A DNA stretch of 64,000 nucleotides, taken from Paragonimus westermani. Taxonomy: Eukaryota > Platyhelminthes > Trematoda > Plagiorchiida > Troglotrematidae. The notes under the pieces are model-generated. The model saw nothing but the letters and a program-made list of their open reading frames with translations, ran no database searches and was not told the origin of the DNA. The translations under genes were made by a program, and so were the position numbers. Location of the stretch: assembly GCA_008508345.1 (NCBI GenBank), contig QNGE01002988.1, positions 1 through 64,000 of the forward strand, written 5' to 3'. Positions 11,301 to 26,300 of the stretch are shown one piece after another (position 1 is the first letter of the stretch; the number at the start of each line of letters is the position of its first letter).

Positions 11301-14300
11301 GATTTTACAAGGATAAGTGTGCGTCATTACGTCGAAATAGCAACGCTTATAAACCTGAAATCAATACAACGGAGCACATTTTAATTTTGGGAGAAGATAA
11401 TATAAGCTTACAAAAACACAAACATATTAAAGCAATATCGCAATCTTTAAAATTAACATAACGGCGTGGACGCAACCATTATGAAATAACAGTTAAAACC
11501 GGATTAAAGCTATCCTATCAATAATTTCACTTTACGTTTTTGTTTTACAGTGGCTGAAACAAGTTGATTAAACAACTATAACTATTCAACTGTAATAACT
11601 GAAAAAAGGCTGGTTTTTACAACAATACACTAGAGAGGCTGACTTATTGAAGTCCAAATGATGGAAGCCAGTAAACTGTGCATGCTTTAATGAGGTACCG
11701 ATTGACATATCGAATTGATGGACTTACGATTTACAGTCAACTCTTTCACGTTACCCGAAAATGTTTTAATTACTGGGTTCATAACGCAGTCACATCCCTG
11801 AAGCCCAAAAGTGGAAAACGACAGCTTTTTGTAAGAACGGGCCACAATGATGTAACTGGTGTTCCAAATATAAACAGTAATTTTCAGCAATAATCCAGTG
11901 AGGCACATTTGTAATTCGGTTGTCAACCGACTTTAGTCGAACCTTAATTGATTATTCTGAGGTTATTGGTGCTAGAAGATTAATGTCACTTACATCCGAT
12001 TATGGTCTCCTTATTCATTTGTGAGTGGTATTTCAGCTGAGATGACCAAATCGAGGATGATATGGAGGACGTCATGTGGAGGTCAACAGGATCAACTTAT
12101 GGGTGCCTGGAACAAAGTTTACAAGTGTGTTTCTTAACACGGAGATACAAAATGGTTAGGTACAGTGGGCCAGTTCGGAAGTGCGCAGCCAAACTTTCGC
12201 CTGATCAGTAACCTATAGGCATTTAAACGTCTACTTAATACACGACAGTCTTAATAAATGCGACGCGCTGTCAGCAAATTGCACTGACATTAACACGCCT
12301 CTCGAAAATCCAGGCTTTGTTTGGTATGCCACTGGTCCACCTATATAGGATGACAAGTGTTTAATTATTGTCCATGAAGAAAAGAAGTGCCAGTAGTGTG
12401 AAATGAACTTGGAAAATTGCCCGATCTTTTAAATAGAGGTCTATGACAAACAAGCATGAAAATGCCAGCAAACAACGTAATGACATTATGCCTCATTGTC
12501 AGAATACTTTTTAAGCGACAAACTAAGGCAATCAACGTGAAGAATGATGAGGGTGATGATGCTGTTGTCGAGGGATTTCTGTCCAAACATGCTATTAATT
12601 TGGTTTTTATATCTTGGACCAATTATAATTCACGTTTTTTGGTTACTTGGTTTAATATTGACGTCCCTAACACTTTTTCTCACTTGAGGTTTTTGATACA
12701 GCATAGACCGTATTAGAAAAATGCAGAAAATATTTGCTAACCAAATCCTGAGAAAGATTTTACTAACGAAATAAATAAATATTTTGTGTGTTAATGACGT
12801 TAACAGTACAAGTTAAGGGTTGCGCTTGTAGATGTTCTGCATATAGCCAAAAGAATGATATATTCAATATTCTTCGGACAACATTCACAGCAGACCAGCT
12901 TTCTAGGATGAAGGCACCTGAAACGTACTTACCGCCATTTTGCTGCTTACATCCGAATTTAATGCTGATTCTATCACCCACGTCTACGAACTCTACTGAA
13001 CATCCAATGCTACAAGTTTTGAATCCTTGAGAGTTTACTTTTAAGATAGTGACTTGTTATATATCTGGTTTATCTTACGGTTACTCTGACGGAAATAGAG
13101 TCACTCAAAACGATGTTCTAACTAGAGTCTGGGAAGAAGATATGTGAACGTCTTTTGAGTTATCAAATCCTGGTAAAAAAGTTTGGTATATTAGTGGTGG
13201 ATTATTGGTTTCATGGAATAAAGCTGGAAGTTATTTTTCAAAATGCAAACTTACGTGTGCCATTCATTACTGATTCTCCTTTATCATAGCACTCCATCCT
13301 TTTCAAAAATACAGCTTCAGAACGTTTGGCAGGTTAGAAAATTATGACGTTCTATGATTCGATTCCCTGCGTGTTCTGCACTGGATGGGTTGCCGCTACA
13401 CAGCTGCTACTGAGAAAACTTGGCTGATTCACATAAAAGCACAGTGGAACTTTTCCGTGGAAATCTTGTCTTATCGGGGTGCTGGTGGCTAACGTTATGA
13501 ACCCCTAATTCCACAAACATAAGGTTAGGTCCAAACGAGGTCAGATAATAACGCTGTCAAATTTAGGACCTTTGCGTTGGGGAATTTATATAATGAAAAT
13601 ACTAAATGCGTTTTTTATTAGACTGTAATCGTTCTGCAGACTTTTGCATTGCAGCGCGAGTAAACGCTGGATGCGTTCCGACAAATTGCAGACCCTGGAA
13701 AGGAATATACCCCACGAAGGTTTTATTGAACGTCACGCAAGGATGGTCATTAACCTTGAATCGATAAGGTGGCCCGGAAGTTAGGTTGCAAGCAGTTTCA
13801 ACAGATAAACATTAGTGTGGCAAACAATCATTCCGACTTGCCTGGGTCACAGTAACATGCATGTAAGCACGCATGCCAGGGAGTGGAGGCCACAACCCTT
13901 GAGCAAGTGTCCGATTAGTGGACCAAACACTTGTGTGACAGGCCTCGTGGTCGTCGTTACTGTAGTCGCACTAAGGTAAAGGGGTTACTTTATTCCGGTA
14001 TTGTGCTTCCTTATCCCATGTGACAGATGTGTTCTGTTTTACAGACAAAACACAATTTGTCAATTACACTTAACCTATTGGCTAGGGAAGTGCAGCGGCT
14101 AAAGAAAAACGAACTTGGCTGATATTTGATTAAATTTAGGTGGTAACGCCAGAAGGATACGATTAGCTAGGCGTGCCCTACGTTTCATGACTGGTCGTAA
14201 ATTTGTACTTGGTTCGTGCAATTCACTCCCTGTTTTAAGCTGCCACTTGTTTCTCTTGTTGTATTAGTAGGACTTTGGAAGTCGTGTGTTCAGAAAGAAA

Positions 14301-17300
14301 CAAACGTTAATCCGTATCGTTACAGGGAATATTTTTTGAAGTTTTTAGGAAAAAAACCAAAGTAAATATTTATAAAAACATTCGAGGGTTTTCATTTTAG
14401 TGACTGTAACTCAATTCTCTTTTGTTTTAAAGGTGTTCACATAGGGAATGCGATCACATTGCCAATTGCCGGTGCGCTATGTCAGACGTCAATTGGATGG
14501 CCACTTGTGTTTTACTTCTACGGTAGGTGATCTGAAATTCATGTTCACAAAAGAGATTTCATTAAGTCGGCAGATAGGAGATTCATTAAGTCTCTCTTGC
14601 ACGGTAGGATTTCATTCACACCAATTTTTGTTGTATTGCACCCTCCCAATGTCAAAGTTTTAAAACAGCTAGAGTACTTGTGTCCAAAACCAGCCCAGTC
14701 AACCGACAGTGTATAGTGGGCCTTCAAATGTAACAGATCTGTACACGTTCACAAAATCTTCATCACTGTAACTGAATGGTGCTTATGCGGTTATACTTAT
14801 CGATTGTCACACCCTAGTGCGTGGATTCAACTGAGCTTTAGGAACTCACAGCACCAGTCAAGGTTTTATATTCGGCGACCACAGGCTTGTAGGGTAACGG
14901 TCACATGTACTTCAGAGAAGACATCCATTGTAAGATCTTGACCATCGGCCCCACCAAGAGAAACTTAGGCAGTAACATTTTCTTAGACGAAATTGGAGAT
15001 TTTAGAAGGTAAACTCACCCAAACATATGTGACATGGATACATACAGCTACTGGTTATACAGGACAATAACTGCTGTTTCCTAGTGTTGAGCTTGCCAAG
15101 TCGAAAAAATCGGTCATTTCCCACATTGAAACCGAGTTTTCTGTAGGTTCGAGAGCATTTCGCGTAGCTAAGTATAAAAACTGACTTGACACCAGAGACA
15201 GATACAACTATGTTAACGAGATAACGGGTAGATCTAATTTTACTGTGAGTGAGATAATCTCATAGAATTGAATCAGTTGATGTTCCCTCTTTGTTTGTAT
15301 ATGTGTATTATCAAAAAATCGGCATGGTCTGGTTTATCATCTAGGTAGTGGTTTGTACACCCGCCCCTTGATATCGTCCAACCAATCAATTCGTTCATTT
15401 TTTTCAACGCAGCTTTGTAACAAGCGCGTTCGCTTGTCTGGATTATGCTGTTATTTACCGTTCTGTTAAATTGATGTGGAATTAACCATGATATGGAAAT
15501 TTCGAATTGCTGATAACGAAATCCAGAAGTAACTGCAAATTGCTTCAGCTGTAGAGCTGTTAACCGAAACTCAGTTACTTTCGAACTGATATCTAATGTC
15601 AACCAAGAGAGTAGCGGTCAGTCACAAATATCTACATATAAAGAAAATATTTCAAAGCACCTGAGTAGATCAAAGCAATTTCAATAAGAAAGTCATGTTT
15701 AGGTCCAATAAGTCAACACATTAATAGTACCAGTTCGGCGAATGTTGAAGGAACACTGATTTAGACTTCTTCAAAAATCTCGTGTTTCATGCTCATTCGT
15801 GATGATCATGATTGTCGTTATAAATTTTGCTCTTGGTATTTAAAACAGAAGACGCCCACAGGTAACTATTCAGTGTTGAGGCAATCTTTTTGAAGAATGT
15901 AGCTGTTTCAATTCTTCAATTTCGGGTCGCTGAAGTTTTAGAGCAATCCATCCTAACACGTATGCTGTCCAGCCGTATAATTATACTTAACGTTTGCCTG
16001 AAACCACTACTGAGAGAAATTAGCAGCAGTAACGTGTGCGCCCATATTCTGCTGACAAGCTCCAGGAACTATTGCAAACCGAATACATGGTGTTAACGAG
16101 TCGAATGAAACGGCCCACAATCTCAACCTTATTGTTCACAGTAAAGAATGTGTTAGCGGTGACACCCAAGCTCCATCTTGAATGGCATACCTTAAAGATG
16201 TCAGACGCATTACACGTAGGTCACTTAGATGACCCAACGCAATAAGCATAGCCTGTATCTACTCGGAAAAATTCCCACGTAAACTAAGTTTGAAGAGTTG
16301 ATTTCCAGTGTCAAAAAGTATTCACGTGGGCGAAGTCAAAGGTATATCCTGTCTACGTCGGAAAACCATCCCGCATACCCTAAGCCTCTCAGTGCTCATA
16401 GGTCCAAAAGTTAATGCTTCCAGGTGTTTCGTTTATTTCTCTCTAGGCATCTTTTAAGTATCTAGTTCATAATTAGCCAATCTTGTCTGACGATCTGCAA
16501 TCTTGACCAAATATGTTTTGGTGCTATTTGGTCAGTTGCAATCGATTGCCATTAAAAAACGTTGTCGCCACTTCATTCATCATATGTGACTGTCCATCTT
16601 TTTGACAGTAGACACGGAATTCCAATTGCTACCCAGAAAGCGGAAAATTAATAGATTTACAATTTGGCTAGAGTGAGTGATTTTCTAACATCAGAATCAC
16701 GTTGGTACAATAAATGGCTAACAGTAGGCTTGGTTTATGAAAAATCACGCTTCGGGGATTTATTTCGTGTTTGTTGTGCATGCATGAGGTCTTCACCTGC
16801 GAATATTTGAGTTTTAGCGGTACCGGGGAGCCACGCAAACACAACCGTACTAAGCTTAAGAGGTGCAGTCTTATAAACGTGAACTTGCCAAATGTTACCT
16901 TTCAGTTTGCAAAGATTATGTGTAGAGCAGTTCATTGAAGCTCTGCCTGACACCTGGAGTGGGAATAACTAGGTTCCTTTCGTTCCACCCTGTTCGGCAG
17001 GTGTTTTCTGATAAAATTGAGAATGAAAGATGGATAGTTGGCTGTTCATCTTCAAAAGTATTGTAAAAGGTGAGCAGAATTGCCAGTTTTTTGATGTTCA
17101 CCTAACGCAGAGCTGTTGGGTCACGTGGGCCGTTAGGTATTAGAAAGTAGATAACCTAAATCCTCACCTATTGTAGTTGTTCACATGTGATTTCCTGTCA
17201 TCTCTCAAGTGGTGCAACTTTTGAAGGACTCCACTGTGCATTTTTATTGCAAGGAATAAAAGTCAACAATACGCGTTGCGTTGACTATTAGTTGAGCGTT

Positions 17301-20300
17301 CACATTTGATAAATTGGTCTTGCTTAATGGGATGCTCGTGGCGCAGCAGTTAATGTGGTTGTTTCATGACAGCGTTCCTAAAACCTGAAACCCGGCGGTG
17401 GCAAGGATATGGACTAATTATGAGCTCTGACAAACGTGAAACTCTATTCTAGCGCTCTCTATAAGAAACGGCTGAGGAGAAATTTAATGCTAATGCAAGA
17501 GCTGTTGTCAGTTGCAACTAATGCTCACACACACCAGTAGAGAGAATATCATGTTATAAGAATTTACTGACCCTGTACGTTTGACGAAAACATTTTTGGC
17601 AAACTAATACCACAACGTGTTTAATTCTAGACAATTCTACATTAACGGATAGTTTTGCGGAGGCTTTATAGTGTGAAAGATATTACAACGCACGTTCGAA
17701 GCGTGTTTGATTAGTGAGGATTGATATTGTCGAAATGGTGGTATTGTGTATTGAAGTACCTTCGTCGAGATGTGGTTCTGTTGAATAAGTCAACCTAACA
17801 AGCTATTAAATAGACAGAATGGAAGTCAAGCCAAACTTGGGTTTAGAGCAGCATGATGTAACCAGACTAGCAGCTTCACAGTTGCTCAACTAAGGGGAAG
17901 GGTGCTATTAGAGTCTGACCTTAAATGGTTTGATTAAAATTGTGGCGATTATTACTTTAAATAGTGCAGGTGCCTGAAGTATCCTGCCGAAGGCATCATA
18001 TATTATCAACCAGTAATTTTTTAGAGAACTACAAGTACATTTGCTTAACTAGTCGCAATCAAATAACTACGTAGGCACTTTGTCTGTTATACAACCTGAT
18101 AACTACCACCCGACTAAACGTTCATATAACCAATAGGATTTGAATTCGGATAAACGTTTTTCATCTGTGATGTAATAGTGAATAGCAAAGTACCCATTGT
18201 TAACCTGAAACTTTTTTAACACATCCAATTCTTTAGCCATACTTTAACATAGCCTCGTGTGAAACAGATGTTGCTTGTGTGGAAGTTTGCTTTACAAAAC
18301 ACTTATTCTAGGGAGATGACAGTGTGAGTACTTTCGGGGAGCTGCTCAAGCGGACATTTAGGAACAATTTGAACCACACTTAAATTGGATGTCATAAGGA
18401 TGGGAAAGTTACAAGTCATTAGTTTACGTGGTATTGACAGGTTTTTGGAAACTACAACCTGTTGGAACTAGAACAGTGCTATGTACAGGTATATAGTTCA
18501 TCACAGTATCAAATGGGATCTTGAATCATCTGCGTTCACGTACCGAACTCATACAGGCATTCACTTACTATTCAATGCAACGTACACAGTTCATATTTTC
18601 TCACCTAACGCAATGAATATTTGAACGTGACAACGTATAAAAATAGTATCTAAAACCCACCTGTCCAGGAGGCAATACTTCGTTTTGAAAAATATTCAAG
18701 CAACACTTTGAAGACTTTATGCTAGATTTTTGTTATTCTACTATAGAACATATTTCCGTAGTTTTGTAATGAGATAAAGTTGTTACCACAGCTACCAAGC
18801 TAAGTTATATTCCTGCTGGGTGATTTAGACTGACGATATTTCCGTCCACGATATTTTGCCAGGAGTATAGTAATCAATTTGGGCGTTCCCGCATGTGTAT
18901 AACTGCAGGTGACTTGCGCTGTACCAAATGCTAATTCGAAACTGAGTTGGATACAAACCAGCAACCTTCACAGAAAGTCGCTAGGGGAAAACAGCAGTGA
19001 TTGTTCATCTTCTGTCAGCATGTTTCCTGTATAGGAAATATGAGCAAGCCTCATAAATCCATTACGGAGCTACCGATGAGCAAGAAAGGGAGCTTGTTAT
19101 ACGCAGGGTGGGGCAAGTTTGTTAACGGACATGATTGTTCATTGACATTTATTGTGAAAATGGATGGAGACATACGGATTACTTCGTCTGTTTTGCAATG
19201 CTTAGCGGCGCCTCTGCCATAACGGCGTTCTATATCATTTTGTGTTTGATAAGGGATGTTCTCACAGGATATATTCACTCCACCTTCTCTCTCCTTAAGT
19301 ATAAGCTAGTTTGAGAAACCTTGCAACATATATTAAGTTGTTACACTTATAAATTAGGACTTTATTGTTTGCTTTGTGCTTTCCTGTGCTGACTACTGAA
19401 TAACATAATCTTCGGCCCAAGATAGCTAGCTCATACTAAACAACTAACGTACAGTTAGCTTACCTATCCAGTATCAGCTAGCAAACCGACACAGTTCCTT
19501 CCTGGTCGTTGATTGAATGCTGCTTTGGCATACGGAACTCAAACTGAGGTCTTTCAGTCCGGTGAACACACGTCGTGAACTAGGTTGTGTCTCTGGCTTA
19601 CTTGCGTTGACATTACTACTTTCGTCACCCTATTAAAAATGCAAAATAACCGGCGATTTTTAAGAAACAAAATGTGCTTTCAACATCAAAGATTCTGCAG
19701 GACAGCATGACCAAATTCGTGTTTGTTACCATCCAGAAATGAACATCAACCACACATCCTGTTGAATACATACCCTTGATACCCCCTTACTTGCTAGAAA
19801 TGAAGTTCGTCCTACATTTTGAAGCCATTAAAATTTCGAACCGCTAACCAAAATGTTCATCGTGTCTGCTTAACCTAACGGTTTCCTATTAGTTTAAGGT
19901 CAGCAGGAGGCTTAACTAACAAAATAGTTTGAGTGCAAAATTTACAGCACTTCTCATTCAGTTCACTGTTTTTATAATCACTTTTTGACCGGACCACTTA
20001 TGATCTAGAGATATATATCTCGATTTTTCGAACTTTCATTTACACGTATCTAGGTGCTAGCTGTATTGTCTACGTATTTGCTTGGCTTCTGTTTATCTAC
20101 GACACTCCGAAACAACATCCCATGATTTCGGAGCGTGAAAAATCGCTCATTATATCCGTGTGTGGAACTACCAGTGAGAAAAGTGAAAAGAAGGTAAGCA
20201 TACGTACTTTTTGTCACCAGCGCTGTGATCATTAGAAGATGAAAGGCTCAATCGCAACTTAATTTTTATTATTATTTGGTTATTCGTTTCCATGCATAAT

Positions 20301-23300
20301 CAGTGTTAAGTGCATCAGTGGACTGAACAAAAAGATATTGGTATTCAAAGCCGAGGACACTCAAGATTCTGAGAACCACCGTCTAGCGGAATTATTTAAA
20401 AGGTGAACGAAATGAAGGAAGCTGTCTAAATTTCACATGTGCCATCATTAAACACAAATACCAGTTGCTTCGTAAGGAGGTGTGTGGTCTTACGGAATAA
20501 CTGCCATCGATGGTCCGTACAGCCATTTTGCTTGTGAAGAAGAGTGATACAAAGCTGACCTTCATGCGGGCCTGCTCAGTAATAGAAGTACTAATTCGAA
20601 CTAGCCGTCCACAAACGTCAGTGCAATAGGCTACATCATTGTATCCACCTTTATTACTGAAACAAGTAGCGATCGATAAATTAACACAAGAAGTTTCCCA
20701 CGAGAATTAATTTGAAGACCAATTCACGTTTTCCTACACACCGCATCTATTCGACAAAAGTACAGGGAATTTGGGAATATAACTCCACGGGGATAAATTA
20801 ATTGTGGGATATCCGATATTAGTTGTCGCGGCTTTGTAAACATGCTCATTTTGTGCTTTATCACACCTGCTGAAGCAGGTGCAGTGCCTACTAAGGTGAT
20901 TTGTGAAGACAGAGCATTGAATAGATTTCCTTGGGTGGAATGTGGGAAGTGGATCCTTGTGTTCATGAACAAAACGTCGAAAGCCACGTGGACGTTTTGT
21001 GACCGAAGCCCGACACAGGCTTGGTGATGAGGGAGTCGTCTCTCACTTCTATACGAACAGGTCTTCACTAGCGACCTACCGGAGTGCACGCAAAATCTAC
21101 GTGTGTTCGTTATTTCGGATGGTCATTATTAGCCCGTGAATACCGTGATCACCACATGTGTTATAATCTTTTTCTGTGGGTTCATGAGCAAGCGTTATTG
21201 CGCTTCATCTCTGGATGATTTTACTCGAATCTGAACCATTTCACAAGTTACTTAGATTACGTAAATCAGTGGGTGAACTATTAGTAACAATTGGTTCTGC
21301 GACATTGGTAGGTAGTTCAACCATACTGTTTACAAGCAATAAAACTGGCCACGGTTCCGAAGTAAATATCAAATTTTAAACAAGAAAGGAAAGCTAAAAT
21401 TTCCGTTTTCAAGTAGTATGTGCCTTTGAAGTTACCACTGTCAAACCTCTCACATCTTATTGACGACTCTATGCAAATAAAATACTGTAGAACCGGTTCA
21501 CTGGAGGCTGCACGATTTGACGCCGGCATAAATTAAGGCGATATTTACCGTTCCTGTTTCAAGTACTTCGTCCTTCAAAACTTAGTGTTTCGTCGGAAAA
21601 TTAACCTCAAATTTTCATATTGGAAAGATGCTTCAGTTTAGTAAGGCTGCGCCTTTTCCCTATAATTAGTACCATACTGCTTTTAAGATATCAGCCGTGA
21701 ACAAATACGTGTTTGAGCTACTACTCCTAAAATTCACGTTTACAGTTTGCTAACTAGATGTGTTCGTGTGATTGGTTTAACGTCATGTAGGCGGTGAACT
21801 GAGTGAAAAGCGCAGTTTCAACTAAAGTGTTGGAGTCCGGAAGAGCTGTGCACTGCTGTTAACCAGCAGTAACGTTGCATAAGGTAGCTCAGCCTGGTTA
21901 AACCCAATATAACTCTACTGTGACTATACATAAATTTACCTACTCCACAATGTGACCGAACAATTAGACTGAAATTTTGGTAGTTCGACTAATATCATAC
22001 AGGCATCCAGTTTACTACTCTCTTTCTGATAAATCTTAGGCAAAAGTGTTGTTTTAGTCAGTTTGAGAGCGTAGCAAAATTGTCTTCCGTTTATTTGTTC
22101 CCTGGAAGAAAGTCTATTGGTTGCAAATCTGAAAAAAAGGCGGATGATCTGTTTGTTCTTCCGACCGTAAGATTTGTGGTAAGTGTTCAGCAAAATAAGA
22201 ACCGCTGAATTTTAGTTTTTCTTAGGCTCTCATTTATGAGCGTACAACCAAACATTTATGAAATCATATACGAAGTGGATGGGTTGATAATAGCTGTTGT
22301 TGGTTCATCTTTTCACTTGAGCTAACCAAAAATGACGTACTTGTGAGGAAAAGCAGTCAGCATCAGCCTTTCGGTATTAGGCAGTAATAACGTAGAACAA
22401 ATATACGATACTAGGAGGTGAAGCGTCAAATGCAAGTTGGAAGAAAAACTGATGAATGACATTTTTGTTTTAAAGTCTATAGCTCACATACGCAAATATA
22501 CGTATGCACACAGTAAGCTGCTCTGAAATGGTTCATGAACACTGGTTCAGTGAAATGCAGATGTCATAGACTGGTGTGAAACAGTACTATTCGGGTTCTC
22601 GATTCAAAATTGACCCAATTTGAAGAATTAAATGCTTGTTCTTTTGGTAAATTTGTTCCGAAAGGGATCACTTAAGGTGTTTGTGAATTCTCTGGCGTAG
22701 TCAATCAAGAAGGCAAAACGTTTATGGCAAGACCTGCAAGGACATCCGAAATGATCGAATCCAGGCAAATCGTATGCTGCTAAGCTACCAAAGTTGCAGT
22801 CTTATCTTGAATTACTAGTCAATTTTGACCATTTCAGTACTACAGCGTACACTCGTAGCACATGGGCCAGTTAATCGTGCTCGTGCTGGCAAACAACTGT
22901 GAGGTAAACAAAATGAATCAAAATTGCAGCACGTCGTATCCAGAGTGAATTTTAACCAGACCAGTGTGCAGCTGTACGTGGCATAAATATCCTTGAACTT
23001 GTGGGCCAGATTGTGCTATACGATTCACGAAAACATTTTCATTCCAGGAGTTAGTTTTGGGTTAGCTATGTGATGAAAATCGATAGTCGGTCTACCACAT
23101 TCCAATTTCTGGTGAAAAAGAAGCCACGTCCGAAACACTTCTAAACATGACAATGGAGAATTCAAAGTGATTATTAGAACGCTTTATGATTTGCATTCTT
23201 TGTCTGGAAGCTGTAACTTACGATCCTAGCTGACACGGAAGTCAGCGGCTGACACTACTAGTTAGTTACTGTGCAACGGTAATCTACGAAACTCTCAGTT

Positions 23301-26300
23301 AATCATTAAGCGGTGAATGAGAAACCTCTACGTCTAAACGCAAGCTAGTTCATTCGAAGAGACCAAATCTTGTAACCAAACAATGGAATTGAAGTAGCAA
23401 GTCACGTCTGATGGTCACATCACACCTGGGTCTCGTTATTCTTCCTCACTAGTTATCCTTGATTTATAAACAGTCAAATCAATCTGAAACCTTCTCAACC
23501 GTAGTTGAATGGATCAATTATAATGAAACGTTTTATGTAAGAAGACATAGAAATCAGGGTCGGGTGTCACTTCTGTATGGAAATGAAATGTTTTCAGTTT
23601 TGTCACCTTGGTTTCTTAGATAGAAAAGCCATGTGTTAAGTGAGTACTTCAGTATTTTCGAAACGGACAATCTGAATCACGCTCAGAAGAACTGACTTAA
23701 TGGGACAAATGTGTCAAGCATAATGAAATGTAGACACTATTTTGCTTTGAGTTGCAAGATCGAAGAAGTCACCGAAGCTCATGTTTATGGTTGGGATTTT
23801 CGGAGTGCGGTCAGTAACCGTCTGTGATGTAGTTGCAAATCTTCAAGTAAGTTTTAAAGTAGAACTTTCATAAGGCAACCTTTCGTAAGCAACAGTAGTT
23901 GAGTGCAGTGCCGGGTTTCCCGTTGACTTCTTTCTTATTTTCAGAATCCGTCGGATAATGGTTAAGACGAATTTTGCGTACTGTAAGATGGCTACCACCT
24001 GCATACGCCTTTATTACCACACCATATAGTATTGTGCTTCAAAGCAAGGTAGTAAGACCGAAATGTTTCGTCAACGATGTTGTTGATTTGATCTAAAATA
24101 AACGTACAAAATGAGCAGTGCATACAGTCGAAGTAACCAAATTTAGTGAATATTACGCACAAATATTGTTGTAATTTCAATTGCTGGGGTGGTTTTAGTC
24201 ACCGTAATAAATGTCAGCACACTTGCAATCTGTGCGTACATTCAGATAGAACTCGTGATTTAGATAAGCTCAGTGTCTTGAAAATAATACATAGATTCCA
24301 TTCTGGAGACGTTACCTTAAAAAATGGACTCTCATTCGACCAGGTTGCTAAATAGTAAACAAACTCAATTCCTTATTCTGTCACATGCCAAAAACTGGTA
24401 TTTTTCAGAAGCAAGTTACCGACCAGTCTTGTTTACAAAACAGTTCCAAACGCAGTTTAGCAACCAGATATGTTTTAGCAGAAGTACTTTCCTCCGTCTA
24501 CATTCAAAAACTAAACAAATGATCACTCTGTTGATTAGTTTTTTTCTGTTTTCTTTCATCACGCACGTTGTTGTTACTGTTGCCAAAATTTACCTTGGGT
24601 GAAACGGATTTGTTCTGTTGAATTCCAGCCACCAGCTCCGGTTTTAGCAATGCTGAAATCTCTACCGCTGTGGGCATTTGTTGTGGTGGTCGTCGGCTAC
24701 GACTGGAACAGCTACACATTTTTGACCAGTATGCCGACATTTATGCGTGACGCGCTCCGTTTCGATATAAACGAGGCGAGTGGAAAACTTGTTTTCATAA
24801 TGTATAAAATGTGTTGCCAGTTGTGCGCGTTTTCGACGTAAAATTGATGTGAAAAGTTTTATGACGAATGCATTCTATTTTATTCCTTACAAAAAATGCC
24901 GTGCTTTGGTTAAGTAATTATTGAACCACTTTCCATAATGTTGCAGTTGGAGTGAGGATCAACAATCTATGTAGCAATGCGTTTGAGAATTATATTTGTC
25001 ATTTGGCTTGTATTAAATATAATGCTGAATTTTATGAATCAACTGATTGTTCATGTCGAAAATCTTGTTCTGATATTACCCACGTCGGGACACAATCAAT
25101 CACGTCATTAAGAAAATAGGGAAGAAGAAGGAAAACCATAGTGAATTCAACCTTTAAAAATTTGCCCGTTGAAATCATATCGTTAGCACAATGTTTTTTC
25201 AAATTTTATCGGCAGTTAGCCCGTACACGTTTAAACTTCTCACATGAAGTTAATTCATTTGTGTCAATGTTATTAATTACAGAATACTGGCTTATCTGCT
25301 TTACCATATATCGGACTTTGGTGTGGCCAATTTATCTCCGGTTGGTTATCCGATTGGATTCTTTCAAGAAATTTTTTTTCGGTGACCGTTGTTAGGAAGC
25401 TGATGACTGCAGTGGGTGAGAATATCCGTTCATCAAAGCACATTGTTATGCTATTTCGACTCGACTATTCTATCTCTTTGTTGACGCTCTACCAGGACTA
25501 ATATAAACTGCACAGTTTTAACGTACAGACTTAGTCACTTATATTCAATGGAACACTTGAGGCTGTTTTGGGCGATTAAGTCATCTGGAGTTTTTTAACG
25601 CCTTGGACATGGCACAGTGATGTGCACGTTTCTGCTGATGGGATATGGGGAAAAGGAATTTGAACTGGTTTGTAAGTATTCCACTCCAGTTGATTAGATA
25701 ATGTCACCGGGAGTGTTTTGGATGTGTGGATGCGCATTTAAACCTAAGTGGTCTGCTAGGAAATTTACTTCATCCTTATCTAAACAGCACGCACTAATCG
25801 TGTGGATGATCAGTTTTACCTTAACAACCGCAATGCAATGACCCTTGCCAAGCAAATGAATAGTGATACGCTGAAAAAATTTTCGAATGATTACTGACTT
25901 AGTAACTTAGACTTACGAACCCTCCTCTGATATTTGCCAATTTAATCCAGGACGCACCGGTGAATGTGTTGTCAATAGTGCGGTTCCAATTTGATACATG
26001 ACTACCACAGATAGACTGGACAGTACTGTTAGTAGCCGCGTGGTTCATTACAAATGACGGTAGCTGGAAAGTAAAAACAAAACGCAGATTACTGTGTTTA
26101 AGGAAACCTTAACTTTGGGACTACACTGGTATTAGAAAGATCTTTTAATTAAAATGTGTTCACCTATATAAGACCACAATCGAAATGATTTCGGTTAACG
26201 CACGTGAAACGCGTCCGTGAAAGGTCATGAATACTAAACATTACACATAGTTGCGCGCACCAGACGTTGATGTCTGGTTAGCTACGAGGACAGGTTTGGG

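Larger units (their letters stand above)
14523..20053 (+). other. Intron 4 of the SLC17-like gene
   Basis: 5.5 kb, GTAGGT to ATCTAG. It contains the SINE with a decayed hammerhead at about 17305-17480. Elsewhere only short unassigned frames were seen (15273-15602 minus, 15890-16245 plus, 16735-17101 minus). Confidence 0.8.

Noticed and set aside
20724..21089. 121-codon minus-strand open frame in intron 5
   Set aside because: No recognisable domain, no splice support, and composition like a chance frame.
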